Assembly: GCA_951799425.1 (NCBI GenBank)
Contig: OX637394.1
Coordinates: 1,747,501 to 1,811,500 of the forward strand
Direction: 5' to 3'
Length of the DNA stretch: 64,000 nucleotides
DNA from: Ilex aquifolium
Lineage: Eukaryota; Streptophyta; Magnoliopsida; Aquifoliales; Aquifoliaceae
Under the pieces are notes generated by a model. The model did not search any database. It was not told the origin of the DNA and worked only from the letters and a program-made list of their open reading frames with translations. Positions within the stretch are counted from its first letter, which is position 1; each line of letters starts with the position of its first letter. Made by a program: the position numbers and the translations under genes. Below are positions 24,718 to 36,915 of this stretch, piece after piece.

Positions 24718-25527
24718 AGCTCTAAACATGATCGTTGTTTTTCATTAACTTAAACCCTAAGTTTTTTCTTCTTAACTTGAGGCAAATCTTTCTAGATCAA
24801 GCCTCAAATTCATTTGAGTATTTAAGATGAATGATAAATTAGAATTTTTTTTAGTCATATCGTGTACTCACCAATTTTTTGACTTGATGGTATCTATAAC
24901 TTTGAAGAAAATTCTACTAATGGATAACATAATCCCTAAACTAAGTACACGCCATAATCGATAGAACTTTTATTGTCCATCAATGTTCAGTCATCTAAAT
25001 ATGATTTGATGTTTGAGGCGTCTCTTCTTTGAACGAAGTCAATTCCTTATGAACTCGGTTAGCTAGATGAGAATCTTTCTCCCTAGTATTCATTTTTTTC
25101 TCTCACGTGAATTCATGTGGAAAATACTCCCACAAGAGTCAATGGTTGCACAGGTTGTTTAGACCATCTTCAACCATGCTTAATAAAATAATATTTAAAA
25201 TATATTTGAATATTATATTCCTACTTTAACTATTCACTTTTTCAAATTCACTCTAATCACGCTCTCTATTTTAGGTGACTACTTCAACTAACTTTCAATA
25301 ATATAATTAAAAAATTCAATTCAAAGCATGTATAATCATTAATCCAACCAAAATCATATAATAATAATAATTCTAATTAACCTTTAAATAATACAACTTA
25401 ATGGCAATTTAACATCCATCCACTTTAAATAACAAAAATGAATTGCACAATACGTCTCATAAATTTAAGATTTTTTCAAATACTTTTACATTAATATTTC
25501 ATAAGGGTCTAAATGTAAATATTCAAA

Positions 25528-25640
25528 ATTTGGGGGTTTTCAGAATTTGTTGAGGGGGTTTTCAGAATTTGGGGGGGATTTTCGAATTTATTGGGGATTT
25601 TCAGAATTTGTTGGAGGGGTTTTCAGAATTTGGGGGAGAG
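25528..25640. repeat. Minisatellite of TTTTCAGAATTTG units
   Basis: About five imperfect tandem copies of a 21-28 bp unit, GGGGTTTTCAGAATTTGTTG-like, with G-tract variation. It sits inside the candidate 3.7-kb TIR element. Confidence 0.8.
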
Positions 25641-26121
25641 GGGGCGTTTCACTCGTCTGGGTTCTTGTGCCTCCACCCTCCATTGGAGCATACCAATGAA
25701 AGTATCCAACCCCTTCCACTTCGAAGACGAAGAAGCCATAGCGCGAGAGAGAGAGAGAGAGAGAGATCCATACCTGGTTGAAGGCGAAGACGATGAAGCC
25801 ATATCGCAGGAAGACCAACCACAAAATTTGGCGCAAATGAAACATAGCGAGTGAGCCTTGCTAGCCAGAAGTAGTGAGTGAAACTGGGAGGAGGTAAAAT
25901 AGCTACTGAGATAAAGAGTCGGTTAGAGCACCAAATTTATAGTTTTACTCGCCAAAATAACTAAAATGCTTGTTTGCTAAGCAGCCTTGGAAATGCTTTT
26001 ATAGAGCCAAAAGACGTGGTCTTTCGCTATAACTTATGAAATGGTTAGTAGATTTGGGCAAAAATCATTGTGAGCAAAATCGAAACAAAAAAATTTCAAA
26101 CGAAGATGTTGCTCTTTTCTT

Positions 26122-26269
26122 AAGAGTAATATTATTTGATCCTAAAAATTTGATCTAATTTATTGACATAAATTGAATCAACACCAAGTTCTAATGTTTG
26201 ATAGGGTCTAAGTGAATTTAAATGTCAGCAAATTATGTCAGCAAATTAGATTTCAATAGCATTGCTCTT
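26122..26269. mobile_element. Small MITE, 148 bp
   Basis: The ends AAGAGTAATATTATTTGA and TCAATAGCATTGCTCTT are inverted. A 15-bp direct repeat TTGCTCTTTTCTTAA occurs at 26109-26123 and 26262-26276, overlapping the ends, so the exact boundary and target duplication are ambiguous. Internal words are shared with 7428-7612 and 56945-57085. Confidence 0.6.
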
Positions 26270-26566
26270 TTCTTAAATTTTTTTTTCTTAAATTTTGGGA
26301 GGTATATTTTTGAAGCACGTGTTTTGATATTGATATATTAACCCATAATGGGTGGTAGTGATGATGTTTGGTGGTGATGTTTGTGTGTGGGATTAAGATT
26401 GACGAGAAAGAGATGAAAAGTATAAGGTGACTAAATAAATAATTAGCTTAAATATTGGCATTTTGGGTAATATTTTTATTAATATTTTTTGATAATTTCT
26501 TGGGGATCATCGTACTAATTTTAAAATAACAGTAGGAGCCTTTATAATTTATTTTTATTTTACTAT

Positions 26567-26777
26567 ATATTTTTTTTGGTTCAACGATCAAGGTTGTTTG
26601 CACCAGTTTACGCACATCTCAACTAATCTTCTACTCGGTCTGGTTAAAGACAGATCATCCACGTCGAAACTAGGGTATTCATAAGGGATAAATCCCTCAT
26701 AGCCTAGGTTCAAGGGGTTACCAATATTCGAAATCAAGACATTTGAATTTACAACTCATCTTTACAATCACCATTTC
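26567..26777 (-). mobile_element. 211-bp SINE with a perfect 11-bp target duplication
   Basis: Flanked by TATTTTACTAT at 26556-26566 and 26778-26788. On the minus strand it ends ...GTGCGTAAACTGGTGCAAAC...GATCGTTGAACC plus an A tail. Related copies lie at 32520-32705, 39019-39220, 42825-43051 and 58125-58324. The 3' part resembles, from memory, the 'Angio-domain' of angiosperm SINEs. Confidence 0.85.
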
Positions 26778-28390
26778 TATTTTACTATTGGGGGAATGAC
26801 ATTTTGATATGGAAGATTTGAAAATATTTATTTTGCCCTTTTGAATGTTAAAAACATATTAATTTCTACATTTTTTCAAAAGTGTGGTAATGTATCCAAC
26901 AAGTGGTGGTGTGTGACACATGATTTTTGAAAAAGAAAAAAAGATTATAATGTCACTTTTCCCCTTTATATTGTTTTTTTCCCCCCTTTGTATTGTTCAA
27001 CATTACAATTTGCCCCATACAATTACAATTATCTCAACACATTAAAGTAGCACACATGACTCGTCAACTTACCAAAAATATGATGTCGTTTATTACTTAG
27101 AAAACAGTACTACACTTTTAAGAAATTAAAGAGTCAAATGTGAGACTTCTTAACTTCGAAAGGGTTATGATAAAAAAAAAATTCAAAGGTAAAAATGTAT
27201 ATTTAAAAATCCTTAAGGGAACAAAGTACCATTAATCATTGGAAAAATTATTAATAATGTATTGATGAAGCTCCATCATTTTTATTTTATATCAATAAAT
27301 TTATATTTTTAATGTCATTATATTTCAATTTTATCCTTAATTTTAGTTACCAAAACAGCAAAACCCTTTCATTCTTTTAGGTATGTCAAAACTCGACATT
27401 TTCTTCTCATTTTTCGTTTATTGAAAAATTACTAGAGCTAAGAAATATACCATTGTTTTGTATCAACTGTTATTTAATTCAATTTTATGTATTTTTTGTC
27501 AGAATTGATTAGTTGTCGTCCCTTTTTTGGGTATGAGTTAATTAATTTATTTTTTCTATAAATAATGTTGAGTTTTTACGGACACATGGTTATTCAATTT
27601 TTATTTAAATAATAATATTCACTTTAATCACGATTCTAATAGCACAAAGCACATGAGTTCTCTTTGTTAAACTTTTCTCCATCGACAATGCATAAGGTTC
27701 AAAGTCTTCTGATGCATCTCATAATAACAATTCTAAAAATTAGTAGTAATTAATTTTTTATAAAACCCACAAATTTGCAAGACATAATTTAAAGCACAAG
27801 AATTCGGAGTATGTACAAATAGAAGAAGACTAATGTTATATCTTTAATACCACATGTGTCAATATTTGTCAAGAGAAAAATAAAATTGGAACAAAATATA
27901 TTATTTATGCAATTTAGAACTTCATTCAAATAAATTATCAAAAGTAGGATTTTATTGATATAAAATAAATAAAAATAATAGTACTTAAAAGAAAGTTTAG
28001 TGGACAAAATAATACTTATTAATAATTTTTCTTAATGATATCATCCTGCTGTCTCTGTTCCATAGCCTACACGCGTTTTTGGCCCGACCCACTCATCAAT
28101 TTTTGTTTCCCAGCATCACATTGAGGGGTCTATGTTCTTCTCTTTTTCACATGCAGTTAGAATTTACCTTTCGACTAACTTCGACGACTTAGAGCAACCC
28201 TATGCTATTGGTCATTCCTTTCTTTTAATTAATTTGACGAGCAACACTCAAACATTCAGTTCCAACTCACTAGTCATCATCTTCTTCAAAATTTAGGAGG
28301 CCAAATTTGTTCGCCAGATATGGAGAGGTTAAATTTGTTCGCCAGTTGCTGTTGCTCCTTGTTGCTGCGTACAAAACCAGATATTCATCT

Positions 28391-28411
28391 CCCCCCCCCC
28401 CCCCCCCCCCC
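28391..28411. repeat. Homopolymer run of 21 C
   Basis: An uninterrupted C run. It makes the apparent poly-Pro ORF across it unreliable. Confidence 0.9.
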
Positions 28412-28868
28412 TCTTGTTGCCATATGTTGTTGCTAGCTGCTGCTAATGATCAGTTTTGCTGCCTGTTTTTCTATCGAAAACCCTCCCCCTCCCTAATGTT
28501 TTGCTACCAAAACCCCTCTCTCTCCCACTGATTTGCTTCCTGTTTTGCTGCCAAAAACCCCTCTCAGAAGTATGTTTTTTTTCCTTTTGTATTGAAATAA
28601 GATCTTTTCTAGCTTTTGATTATATTATTGAAAAGTTTGATTATGCTTGATTATCTTTTTGTGCTTTGAGAAGTTTGATTATGTTTTTTTCCTTTTGTGC
28701 TAAAATTAGATTTGTGCTGAAAGTTAGTTAAAATTAGTTGATTTAATGGGCTAAAATAGAGAGCGTGAGTAGAGTGAATTTTAAAAAGTGACTAACTAAA
28801 GTAGAAAATTCAATATTTAAATATATTTTGAATAACTATTTTATTGAACAAGGTTAAAGTTGACCTTA

Positions 28869-29170
28869 TTAGTCTTTTACTTTCGACACTATGATTATTT
28901 TTCTACTTGCTATACGATCACCATTCTAAATTTATTGGCTTTTCTTCCCATTTTCTTATACTTTTTTTTTGAGTTAACTACATAGATCGCTCTTAAACTG
29001 TGTTATCTGTCATTTAAGCCTTTTAATTAATTTATGTGTCAACTTTGTTGGTCAACCACAGAATTTAACTTAATATAGCTTTTCCATCCAATTTGGTAAC
29101 TTTGAGACAAAATGCCTCACTGCACATTACATGAGTCAAAGATGGAGGATAATTAAGACCATACACGTAC
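28869..29170. other. Intergenic AT-rich gap
   Basis: Nothing recognisable. Confidence 0.5.
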
Positions 29171-30229
29171 GGGTGCGTTTGGTAACGTTTTCGTTTTTAT
29201 GTTTTTTTTTATAAAAAAAACTAAATTAAATTTTATTTTTTTGGTGATAAAAATTAAAAATATAAAACATGTTTGGTAGTCATTTATATTTAAAAAAGTG
29301 TGAAAACAAAAATAAAAAACTTATTTGGTATTATACCAAAAATTTACCACCCAAAACCACCACCCAACCCCACTGACCACCCAACCCCACCCACCGAAAC
29401 CCACCCCCAACCCCCACTGACCACCCAAAACCACCCACCGAAACCCATCCCCACCATTGAAACCCATCACCAAAACCACCCCCAACCCCTACTGACCATC
29501 CCAAACCACCACCGAAACCCCACCACTGTGGCAAAGTCACCACAACCACCGAAATCCAAAACCACAACTACCGAAACCCAACCCCAATCCCACCATCGAA
29601 ACCCACCCCCACCTCCACCGAAACCCACCCCCAATCCAACCCCCAACCCCAACAATTGAAACCCACAATCCACCACCAACTCCCACCATCGAAACCCACA
29701 ACCCACCCCCACCACCACAACCACCGAAGTCCAACCCCAACCAGCAAAACCGACTACCCATCTCTAAAACCAACCACTACCCAACCCCTCCACCACCCCC
29801 AAAACCCAACCTTGAATCTCCTCAGCAAAATCATCAGAGAAGAGAAAGAGAGAGAGTGAGTGAGTCGAGAGACCTGCGATGGAGCAATCCTTCGGCTTCG
29901 GTGATGGCATCGAGAGAGAGAGAGAGGGAAGAAAGACGACAGAGAGAGGTGGAAGAAATTGGCCTTTTATACCCAAGCAAAAAAAGGAATGATTTTTGTT
30001 GCTATAAAAGATCGAAGCCAAGACCTCATTAACACTTTGCACGTGTTTCTTTTTTGGATGTTTTCAAAAACATCATTTTGAATGTTTCCATATTTTAGCC
30101 TTTTTTTTAAAACGGGGATATTAAAAAAAAATTAAAAACAATCACCAAACGTATTTTTGTTTTTTTTTTAACCATAAAATGAAAACAAAAACAAAAAAAA
30201 ACAAAAACTGCCTATTACCAAACGGGCCC
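29171..30229. mobile_element. Non-autonomous TIR element (GGTG-interior family), copy 2
   Basis: The left end GGGTGCGTTTGGTAACG and the right end ATTACCAAACGGGCCC are inverted. Relative to copy 1 (5595-6505) it is in the opposite orientation: its CCACC-rich core is the complement of copy 1's GGTGG-rich core, and the subterminal blocks (CATGTTTGGTAGTCATTTAT, TTTGGTATTATACCAAA) match copy 1 in reverse complement. No target duplication could be assigned. Confidence 0.72.
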
Positions 30230-30728
30230 GTAATGTACACATAATTTTTTTTTTAAAATTTGAATAAAATGGCCACATTGAATTAAATTAACTAAATTCC
30301 ACCAATGAAATCCTACCAGTGAAACACCATCAAAGTAATTTCTAAACACTCTCCTCCACCCCTTCCCTTTTTTAAAAAAAAAGTCACACCCAATTTTACC
30401 AAATTGTATAACCCATAATTATTATGAAAATAATCGACAAGCACAAAATAATGAACACCCACCTAACACAAATTCCTCATAATCCGTAAAAAGATGAACG
30501 AGAAATTGAAAAAAAAAACTACAATTTAAGAGACCAGAAGGAATAGAGAGAGAATTGAATCCACAAGTGCTAACCATTGATTGTTCATATATGCGATTAC
30601 AAAGATTTGAATTCGAACCTTAAAAGCTATGGACAAAATTCTTCCAAAACAAACCCAAAGACAAAACAACGACCCTATTCCCAACCTACATACTTCTAAG
30701 ATTACTAATACTGATCATCAACAAAACC

Positions 30729-31255
30729 CTAAAACTCCTGAGACACAGAACCGATCTCAGACTTCCCTTTCCCAGTTTTCTTCGGCAGTAGATTCTGATG
30801 AATGTTGGGCAAAACACCTCCATTTGCTATGGTCACAGAGCCCAACAGCTTGCAAAACTCCTCGTCGTTCCTTACAGCCAGCTGAATGTGCCTCGGAATG
30901 ATTCTATTCTTCTTGTTATCCCTCGCAGCATTCCCAGCAAGCTCCAAGATCTAAAACCCAATAAAAAAAATTAACAAATCAAACACATAATTTCTTGGAA
31001 AAACTTGCAGAAAAAACGAATAAGGCAAGAGAAAGCTAAAAATGTACGAACCTCAGCAGCAAGATATTCAAGAACAGCAGAGAGATAGACGGGTGAACCA
31101 GACCCAACTCGTTCTGCATAGCGGCCTTTCTTGAGGAAGCGAGCGATTCGGCCAACCGGGAACTGGAGACCGGCCTTTTGGGATCTAGACACCGATTTGG
31201 TGGTTCTGGGCTTGCCTCGACCGCCCAAAGATTTGGTTGCTGCTGGTGAGCTCAT
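30729..31255 (-). CDS. Histone H2A.X
   Basis: Two exons, 31255-31052 and 30950-30729, with a 101-bp GT-AG intron, give 141 residues. The chain starts [20 protein letters not shown] and has the histone fold from [20 protein letters not shown] through [12 protein letters not shown] and [20 protein letters not shown] to [15 protein letters not shown]. It ends GSVSQEF, the plant H2A.X signature SQ-E-aromatic; Ser138 is the position phosphorylated by ATM/ATR at double-strand breaks. The join reads AAE-ILEL where most H2As have AAE-VLEL, a conservative change exactly at the splice junction. The start is the ATG ahead of the canonical N-tail, 115 bp downstream of a TATA box. Confidence 0.95.
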
Positions 31256-31369
31256 GGCTATGGCGGAATTGCTTAATGAAGTCTTGGAAATCTGAATAAC
31301 CAGAGTGAGGATTTGGGTTTTAGTGCCTATGGGATTTTGAATTGAGAGAAAGATGAAGCGATTTGATTT

Positions 31370-31551
31370 ATTTATATAGAGAGAATGTTCAGAGATGTGT
31401 CGCGTTTGATTGGTTGGCTTGGCATTCACGCGGATTGATGACCTGTCCGTGTTACTCTATGAACTTTCTCTCCTTAGTGTCATTGTTTTATTGGTAGGTT
31501 TGGATTCACGAGGATCGCCAACGCGGCTCGATACTTTCACCGCGCGGGAAT
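31370..31551 (-). promoter_or_regulatory. H2A.X promoter: TATA, CCAAT, octamer-like and E2F-like sites
   Basis: A minus-strand TATATAAATA box lies at about 31370-31379, a CCAAT box at 31409-31413, a CGCGGATT word (7 of 8 bases of the plant histone octamer CGCGGATC) at 31429-31436, and ATTCCCGC, fitting the E2F consensus WTTSSCSS, at 31544-31551. Together these fit S-phase histone expression. Binding is inferred. Confidence 0.6.
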
Positions 31552-31927
31552 AAGCGCCTGAGTGATTATTTTGGAATTTTTAATTTTTCTCTCATCCGAA
31601 GGCTAAAAAGCGCCAAGTAGTTTTGGGCCTACACCGAACCTTTAATGAGCTGGGCCTTCGCTGCGGCCTTTGTTACCTTCCAAAGTTAAAGCCCATAATT
31701 TCTGAGCTTGAAGCCCAATCATATTTGCAATCTTTAACCTAACCTTGACCTGAAGGAAGATACCTTAAAATTGCTATAGAGCCAGCCCATAACCTTCTAT
31801 TCTTGTTCATTAACTTTATGTAGCAGTTAGTTAACCCATTCTTCTTTTCTTGAGTGAGAACTTCTATGTTGTACAAATCTAAACTAAAATTTTCCATCTC
31901 AAATACAATTGCATCTCACATATGAAA

Positions 31928-32092
31928 AATACTATGCATCATAAATTTGAAACCCAAATTTACATCCTAAATGAAGGGGGATTGTTGAATGAGTAGGTCC
32001 CATTTAAAAAAATTAATGGAATCCACTCATCCAACGGTTCCCCTTCATTTGGGATACAAATTTGGGTTGTAGATTTGGGATGCATAGCATTG
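31928..32092. mobile_element. Foldback/MITE, about 165 bp
   Basis: Two arms of about 70-80 bp are inverted with mismatches. The left arm contains TACTATGCATCATAAATTTG and CCTAAATGAAGGGG; the right arm contains CCCCTTCATTTGGGATAC and GGGATGCATAGCATTG. No target duplication is clear. Confidence 0.6.
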
Positions 32093-32519
32093 TGAAGTCA
32101 ATTTTTTCATTAAATATGTTGTACAAATGCACTTGAGATTTCTCTTCGTAAGTTTCATGCTTGTAATGGTTGAAAGCCTATGCATTTATATTTCTTTTTT
32201 CATTGCGGTCCAGACTCGTATGGGATGTACAAAATGTCATCTTTTCACTAACCTTTTCTCACCCCTTTTTCCATCTCATCCTTTTACTTCCTATTATAAG
32301 AGACACATGAAAAAATATAATTAAAATCTTGTTTTTCTTTCGTAATTGATCTATTAAAAAATTTAACAAGTTAAAAACATGGAGAGGAAAGGCTTCTATA
32401 ATCATTTTCTGTCTAGCCAGCCATACATTTCTTGTAATCACAGTTGCTACGTAAATTTAAGATACAAACAATAAGCATCATATAAACCTAGACACAACCA
32501 CAACAGTTAATTCAAATAG

Positions 32520-32705
32520 TAACATGAACGAGATGTAAACTTAAACATCTTAAGTTCAAATTTTGACAACTCTTTTAGGCCATGTCATGAGAGATTTATC
32601 CCTCATAAATAATTTATCTTATGTGGATGACTTATTTTTTAGTGGACCGAGAAAAAAATTAGTCGAGATGTGCGTAAAAACTGATTCAAACATCCCTAAT
32701 TAGGA
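32520..32705 (+). mobile_element. SINE copy (211-bp family), 3' truncated
   Basis: Reads TTAAGTTCAAATTTTGACAA (B-box region), then GAGAGATTTATCCCTCATAA, and GTCGAGATGTGCGTAAAAAC near the 3' end. It lacks the final GACCGTTAA segment seen in other copies. Confidence 0.6.
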
Positions 32706-32990
32706 CTGTAAATCAAACCGAGCTACTTGAGCTCGGCTTAGGTTCAGTTCACTTTTGGCTCGTTTAAGCTCAACTTGTTTTTTGAACGAGCTGAATTTGA
32801 ACAATTTTGTAGGCTCATTTGAAAAATAAGTCCGATAGACTCGAACTCAATAGGCTCGACTCGTTTATATGTAAATAATCGGGCTCGACTCATTTTAGGC
32901 TCGTTCAAATTTGATTTGTTTTCTAAACGAATTAAACAAATAAATTTTTTAAACTCGGCTCGAACTTGTTCCCTACCCCAAATTGTTAAA
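32706..32990. repeat. Dispersed repeat rich in GCTCG motifs
   Basis: Repeated words GAGCTCGGCTTAGG, GGCTCGTTTAAGCTC, GGCTCGACTCGTTTA and GGCTCGACTCATTTTAGG form a degenerate, partly self-complementary array typical of a common plant transposon remnant. Ends not resolved. Confidence 0.4.
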
Positions 32991-33690
32991 CAAAAAAAAG
33001 AAATATCAACCTTGACACGCTTCACACTTGGAACCCGAGATGTTGATGTATCAACCTACCTAATGATACCATCCTCACTACCCGACAGATTAAGTAAGCC
33101 TTTTGCATATTGACGTTGGCGCAAGAACAGTTCTATTGTATTGAAAACTTAGATTATTTTACTCGGACCAAAAAAAAAAAAAACAAATATTAATGCAATT
33201 GGTCAAGAATCACCGTGTATTGCCGTATGAACAAGTACTTGCTTCTAAAAAGATATTCTGGCCCTGAAAGGAAATAACAGAGAAGCTCACATAAAATACA
33301 ATACAATAAGGAAATAGGAAAAAAAAACTAAGTGGAATAATAGTATAGTGTTTTTGTTCATCAGGCTTCTTTCACTGGTTCAACGTCAACTTGACACTCT
33401 GGGTCACCGAAAGAAACCCTAACCATTTTATATTTCGCATTTTACTTGATATTAATATTTTACCCAAAAAGAAAATGATTTTTGGCCCAATGAACTAATG
33501 AATTTAGTCCATTACACAAGGAAAAAGCTGATCAAATTAGTTAGCATTTGAAGGTCGAAACCGTTGAATATTAGGTTTGTTTAGCATTTTGAATTTGACA
33601 CTTTGGTCATGTTCTAAACATTACTTTTAACTACTCAAAATTTTAAGCTTAAAAGAATTTCTTGAGATGATCAAGGAGGGATTTTACTAA
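32991..33690. other. Intergenic DNA left of the retroelement
   Basis: No gene or clear repeat. It ends in an (ATT)n stretch that serves as the target region of the LTR element. Confidence 0.5.
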
Positions 33691-33714
33691 TACAAGTCTT
33701 ATTATTATTATTAT

Positions 33715-34423
33715 TGATGAGCCCGAAATTAACTGGGTCAAGCCCAATAAATTAATGAGACCCAAGTACGAACCAAAAGGGATCAAGTCGCCAGGACCAA
33801 AAGGGGCCACCCCAAGGGGCGCTGCCCATGGAGGCCACCCCTGCTCTCCTGTTTCTCCTTCGCCCTCCTTATTTTGTCAATCCAGCTCAATCCAGCTTAG
33901 TCCAGCCCGGTCCAGGATCCTCCTTCCGAAGGAATAGGAGAACGAGGAGAGAATATCGGGATACATAGATCTAATCCTACCAAAATTGTACTTACCAAAA
34001 TGGTAGAAACCCCCTTCCTCACGTCACCGCCTCACCGTCTTATTGAACCTATATAATGTAAGCTCTCTCCACAAGGAGAGGGATCCCACACACATGTCCA
34101 AGGACCTTCAGACCTCTACAATTTGAGATCCTTACACACACTACACCTCCCTATACACATTGCTTCTCTCTCCCAAAACACTGTAATACTCCCGAAGTTA
34201 CTCTCCCGGTAACATTGTTCATCCATAAAGAACTTCGGCCACCGCAGCCGTTCCTGATAGTGGAGTAGGTCACTCGAACCGAACTACTATAAATATTTGT
34301 GTTGACTATATATTTATTGTTTTGTCATTGATCTGTCATTGATTGTCTATTTATTGCTCATTAATTACACCTATTCATATATTTGACTGTTGATCTTCCG
34401 CAATATCGATTTGTGCATCATCA
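33715..34423 (+). repeat. Left LTR
   Basis: Begins TGATGAGCCC and ends GCATCATCA, about 709 bp. It contains a TATA-like CTATATAATG. Against the right LTR it differs at roughly 40 positions plus a few short gaps, counted by eye. Confidence 0.88.
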
Positions 34424-36496
34424 GTTTGGCGTCGTCTGTGGGAAACGACTAGTTTTCTACTCTTTTTCAATCCATGGTAATTACGACCAGATCAATAAGT
34501 CAACAACCGAGAGACAACAACTCGACCCATCGGGAGGAGGTTCCGCCTCCCCTCGCACCATCGGACCGTTTGCTACGGCGACTCCCGTTGTTGGGCAACA
34601 ACTCTTCAAAACCATTCAACTGCTGGTGAACCAGAACCAGCATATCATTCAGTTGATGCTCGCCCAATGGGGCGTCGCCCCTTACGCCGTGGGAGGAGTC
34701 CTACTCCCTCCAACATGAGAGCTACTGCCTGTCCATTCTGGGCATCAGACAACCCCTCACCATGGGGACCCTCGCCAGAATGCCCCAAGGCCACACCAGG
34801 GCGCCTCTCGCCCAACAGTCCCTCATCAACGTGGGGGAGCTCACGTGTACCCCCCTCCACACGTACCAGCACAGGAGAATGAAAACGGCGAGAGCCAATA
34901 TGGTGACTATGAAATCAGTACCACCACCTGACGGAGGATGTCCCCAACCACTGGGACGAGAAATCAGGGAGGTACAAAACCAACTCGGTGATGCCCTCAA
35001 CGCCATCAAGGCACAGGCGCCCGAAACCGTGGACTACCTGGTAAGACGCACTGATACACCCTTCATTGCTAATATAGTTAACTATCTCCTACTCTCGAAG
35101 TTCAAGATGCCTACCATCGAGATCTTCGACGGTACTGAGGACTCCCTCGACCATCTTGACACATACAAGTCTCTCATGTAACTCCACAACGTGCCTGAGG
35201 AGATTATGTGTAGAGTTTTCCCTATCACCTTGAAGGGGGTCTGCTTGCCAATGGTTTGCAAAGATCAAGCCCTCCTCCATCCATTCATTCGCAGAACTGA
35301 GTAGATCCTTCGTCTCCCACTTCATTGGGGGACGCCGACATCAGAGGCCCGTAACCCACCTGCTCATCATCAAGCAGGACAGAGATGAAAGCCTTAGAGA
35401 CTACCTCACCCGTTTCAACGAGGAGGCTCTCCAGATTGAGGAGCCAAATGATAAGGTAGTCGTGGCCGCCTTTATCGCTGGTCTGCGCTCCTCCAGTTTT
35501 ATGTTCTCCATCCTCAAGAAGCCGCCCTCCAGCATGCCCAAATTGTTGTCTAGGACATATAAATACATGAACGCCGAGGACGTCAGCCCGTCGGGGTGAG
35601 TCATCCCGAGGAGAGGAGAAGAGGAAAAACTCGCGAAGACAAGTGGGAGGTAGAGAACAAAAGAAATAGGACAGAGAGAATCTCTGCTAAGGACCGTCTT
35701 GGTCCCCCACCTCTGAGAGAGCGGCAAGCCTTCACGCCGCTCAACGCTTCCGTGGAGCATATCCTGTTCCAAATACATGATGACCCTACAGTACGTTGGA
35801 CAGAGAAGATGAAGACCGCCCCGAGTCGGAGGAGCCTGAACAAATACTGCCGTTTCCACTGCGACCACGACCATGATACTGACGACTGCTTTGATCTTAA
35901 AAAGGCAGATCGAGAAGCTCATACAGCGTGGTCACTTGAGGCAGTACATTGCTGGTAGAGGACAAGCTCCGCCACCTGGTCGTGACCAAGATGACAGAGA
36001 ACACCAGCAACCCCTCGGAGAAATCCAGATGATCGCCTAAGGGCTAGGAGGAGGTGACTCCAACTTCACTAGGAAAGTCTTGGCCCACCTACGGGACACC
36101 GAGCACCTGAAGATTTTATCTATCATTTATTAGTTGATTTATCTTGTTATTTGTTATTTTATGAAATAAAATTCTGCGGAGATTATTGTGTCCAGAATTG
36201 TTGTCTTCCTAAAATTTACAAACAACTTACAAAAGTCAGAACATGACACAACAACACAAATGACGCCCATCACCAGACACCCAGCAGCAGGCGCCCAAAC
36301 GAGGGGTCTCACCCTTTTCATCTTGGGGGCCCCCCATGATACCGCCCAGACAAGGGGTCTCGCCCTCTCCACCTTGGGCGTCCCCCAATGATGCCGCCCA
36401 GACGATGAGTCTCGTCCCATCTCACCAGGCGCACCTCAGGCGCCCAGCTCCTTAGTGCCCTCCTCATCTTTATCTCAATGGAATTAGTCTTTGCTA

Positions 36497-36915
36497 TGAC
36501 AGCCATCTCCCGAGAGTATATGTAGCTCGGCCTCTACGACTCTGCTCTCGCGCAAGTAGTCACTTTGTAAGCTTCTGCTACGGCAGCCATCTCCCAAGAC
36601 TATACGTAGCTTGGCTTCTACGACTCTGCTCTTGCGCAAGTGGTTAACTTGTAAACCTCTGCTACGACAGCAATCTCCCGAGTCTATACATAGCTCGGCC
36701 TCAGCTCCTACGGTCCTCTCGCGAGACGTTTGCAACTATGACTCTGCTCTAGCGCAGGTAGTCACCTAGTAAGCCTCTGCTACGACAGCCATCTCCCGAG
36801 ACTATACGTAGCTCAGCCTATATAGTCTGCCACGACAACCATCCTCCGAGACTCTGAGTAGCTCGGTCTCAATTCATACGGCCCTCTCTCGAGACGCCCA
36901 CAACTCTGACTTTGC
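36497..36915. repeat. About 85-bp tandem repeats in the retroelement interior
   Basis: Four to five diverged units, each with GCCATCTCCCGAGACTATA-like and GACTCTGCTCTCGCGCAAGT-like words. Such arrays are common between coding remnant and 3' LTR in plant gypsy elements. Confidence 0.75.

Larger units (their letters stand above)
25162..28865. mobile_element. Candidate 3.7-kb TIR element with about 150-bp inverted ends
   Basis: The left end (GACCATCTTCAACCATGC..., 25162 to about 25310) and the reverse complement of the right end (GGTCAACTTTAACC..., 28865 back to about 28720) align over about 150 bp, including CGCTCTCTATTTTAG and ATTCACTCTA. Each end is flanked by TTA (25159-25161, 28866-28868), as in PIF/Harbinger elements. 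No transposase was seen. It carries a SINE and a small MITE. Two independent MITE fragments in opposite orientation are the alternative. Confidence 0.5.

Noticed and set aside
28307-28650. Plus-strand ORFs with a poly-Pro run
   Set aside because: Created by a 21-C homopolymer; no family likeness.
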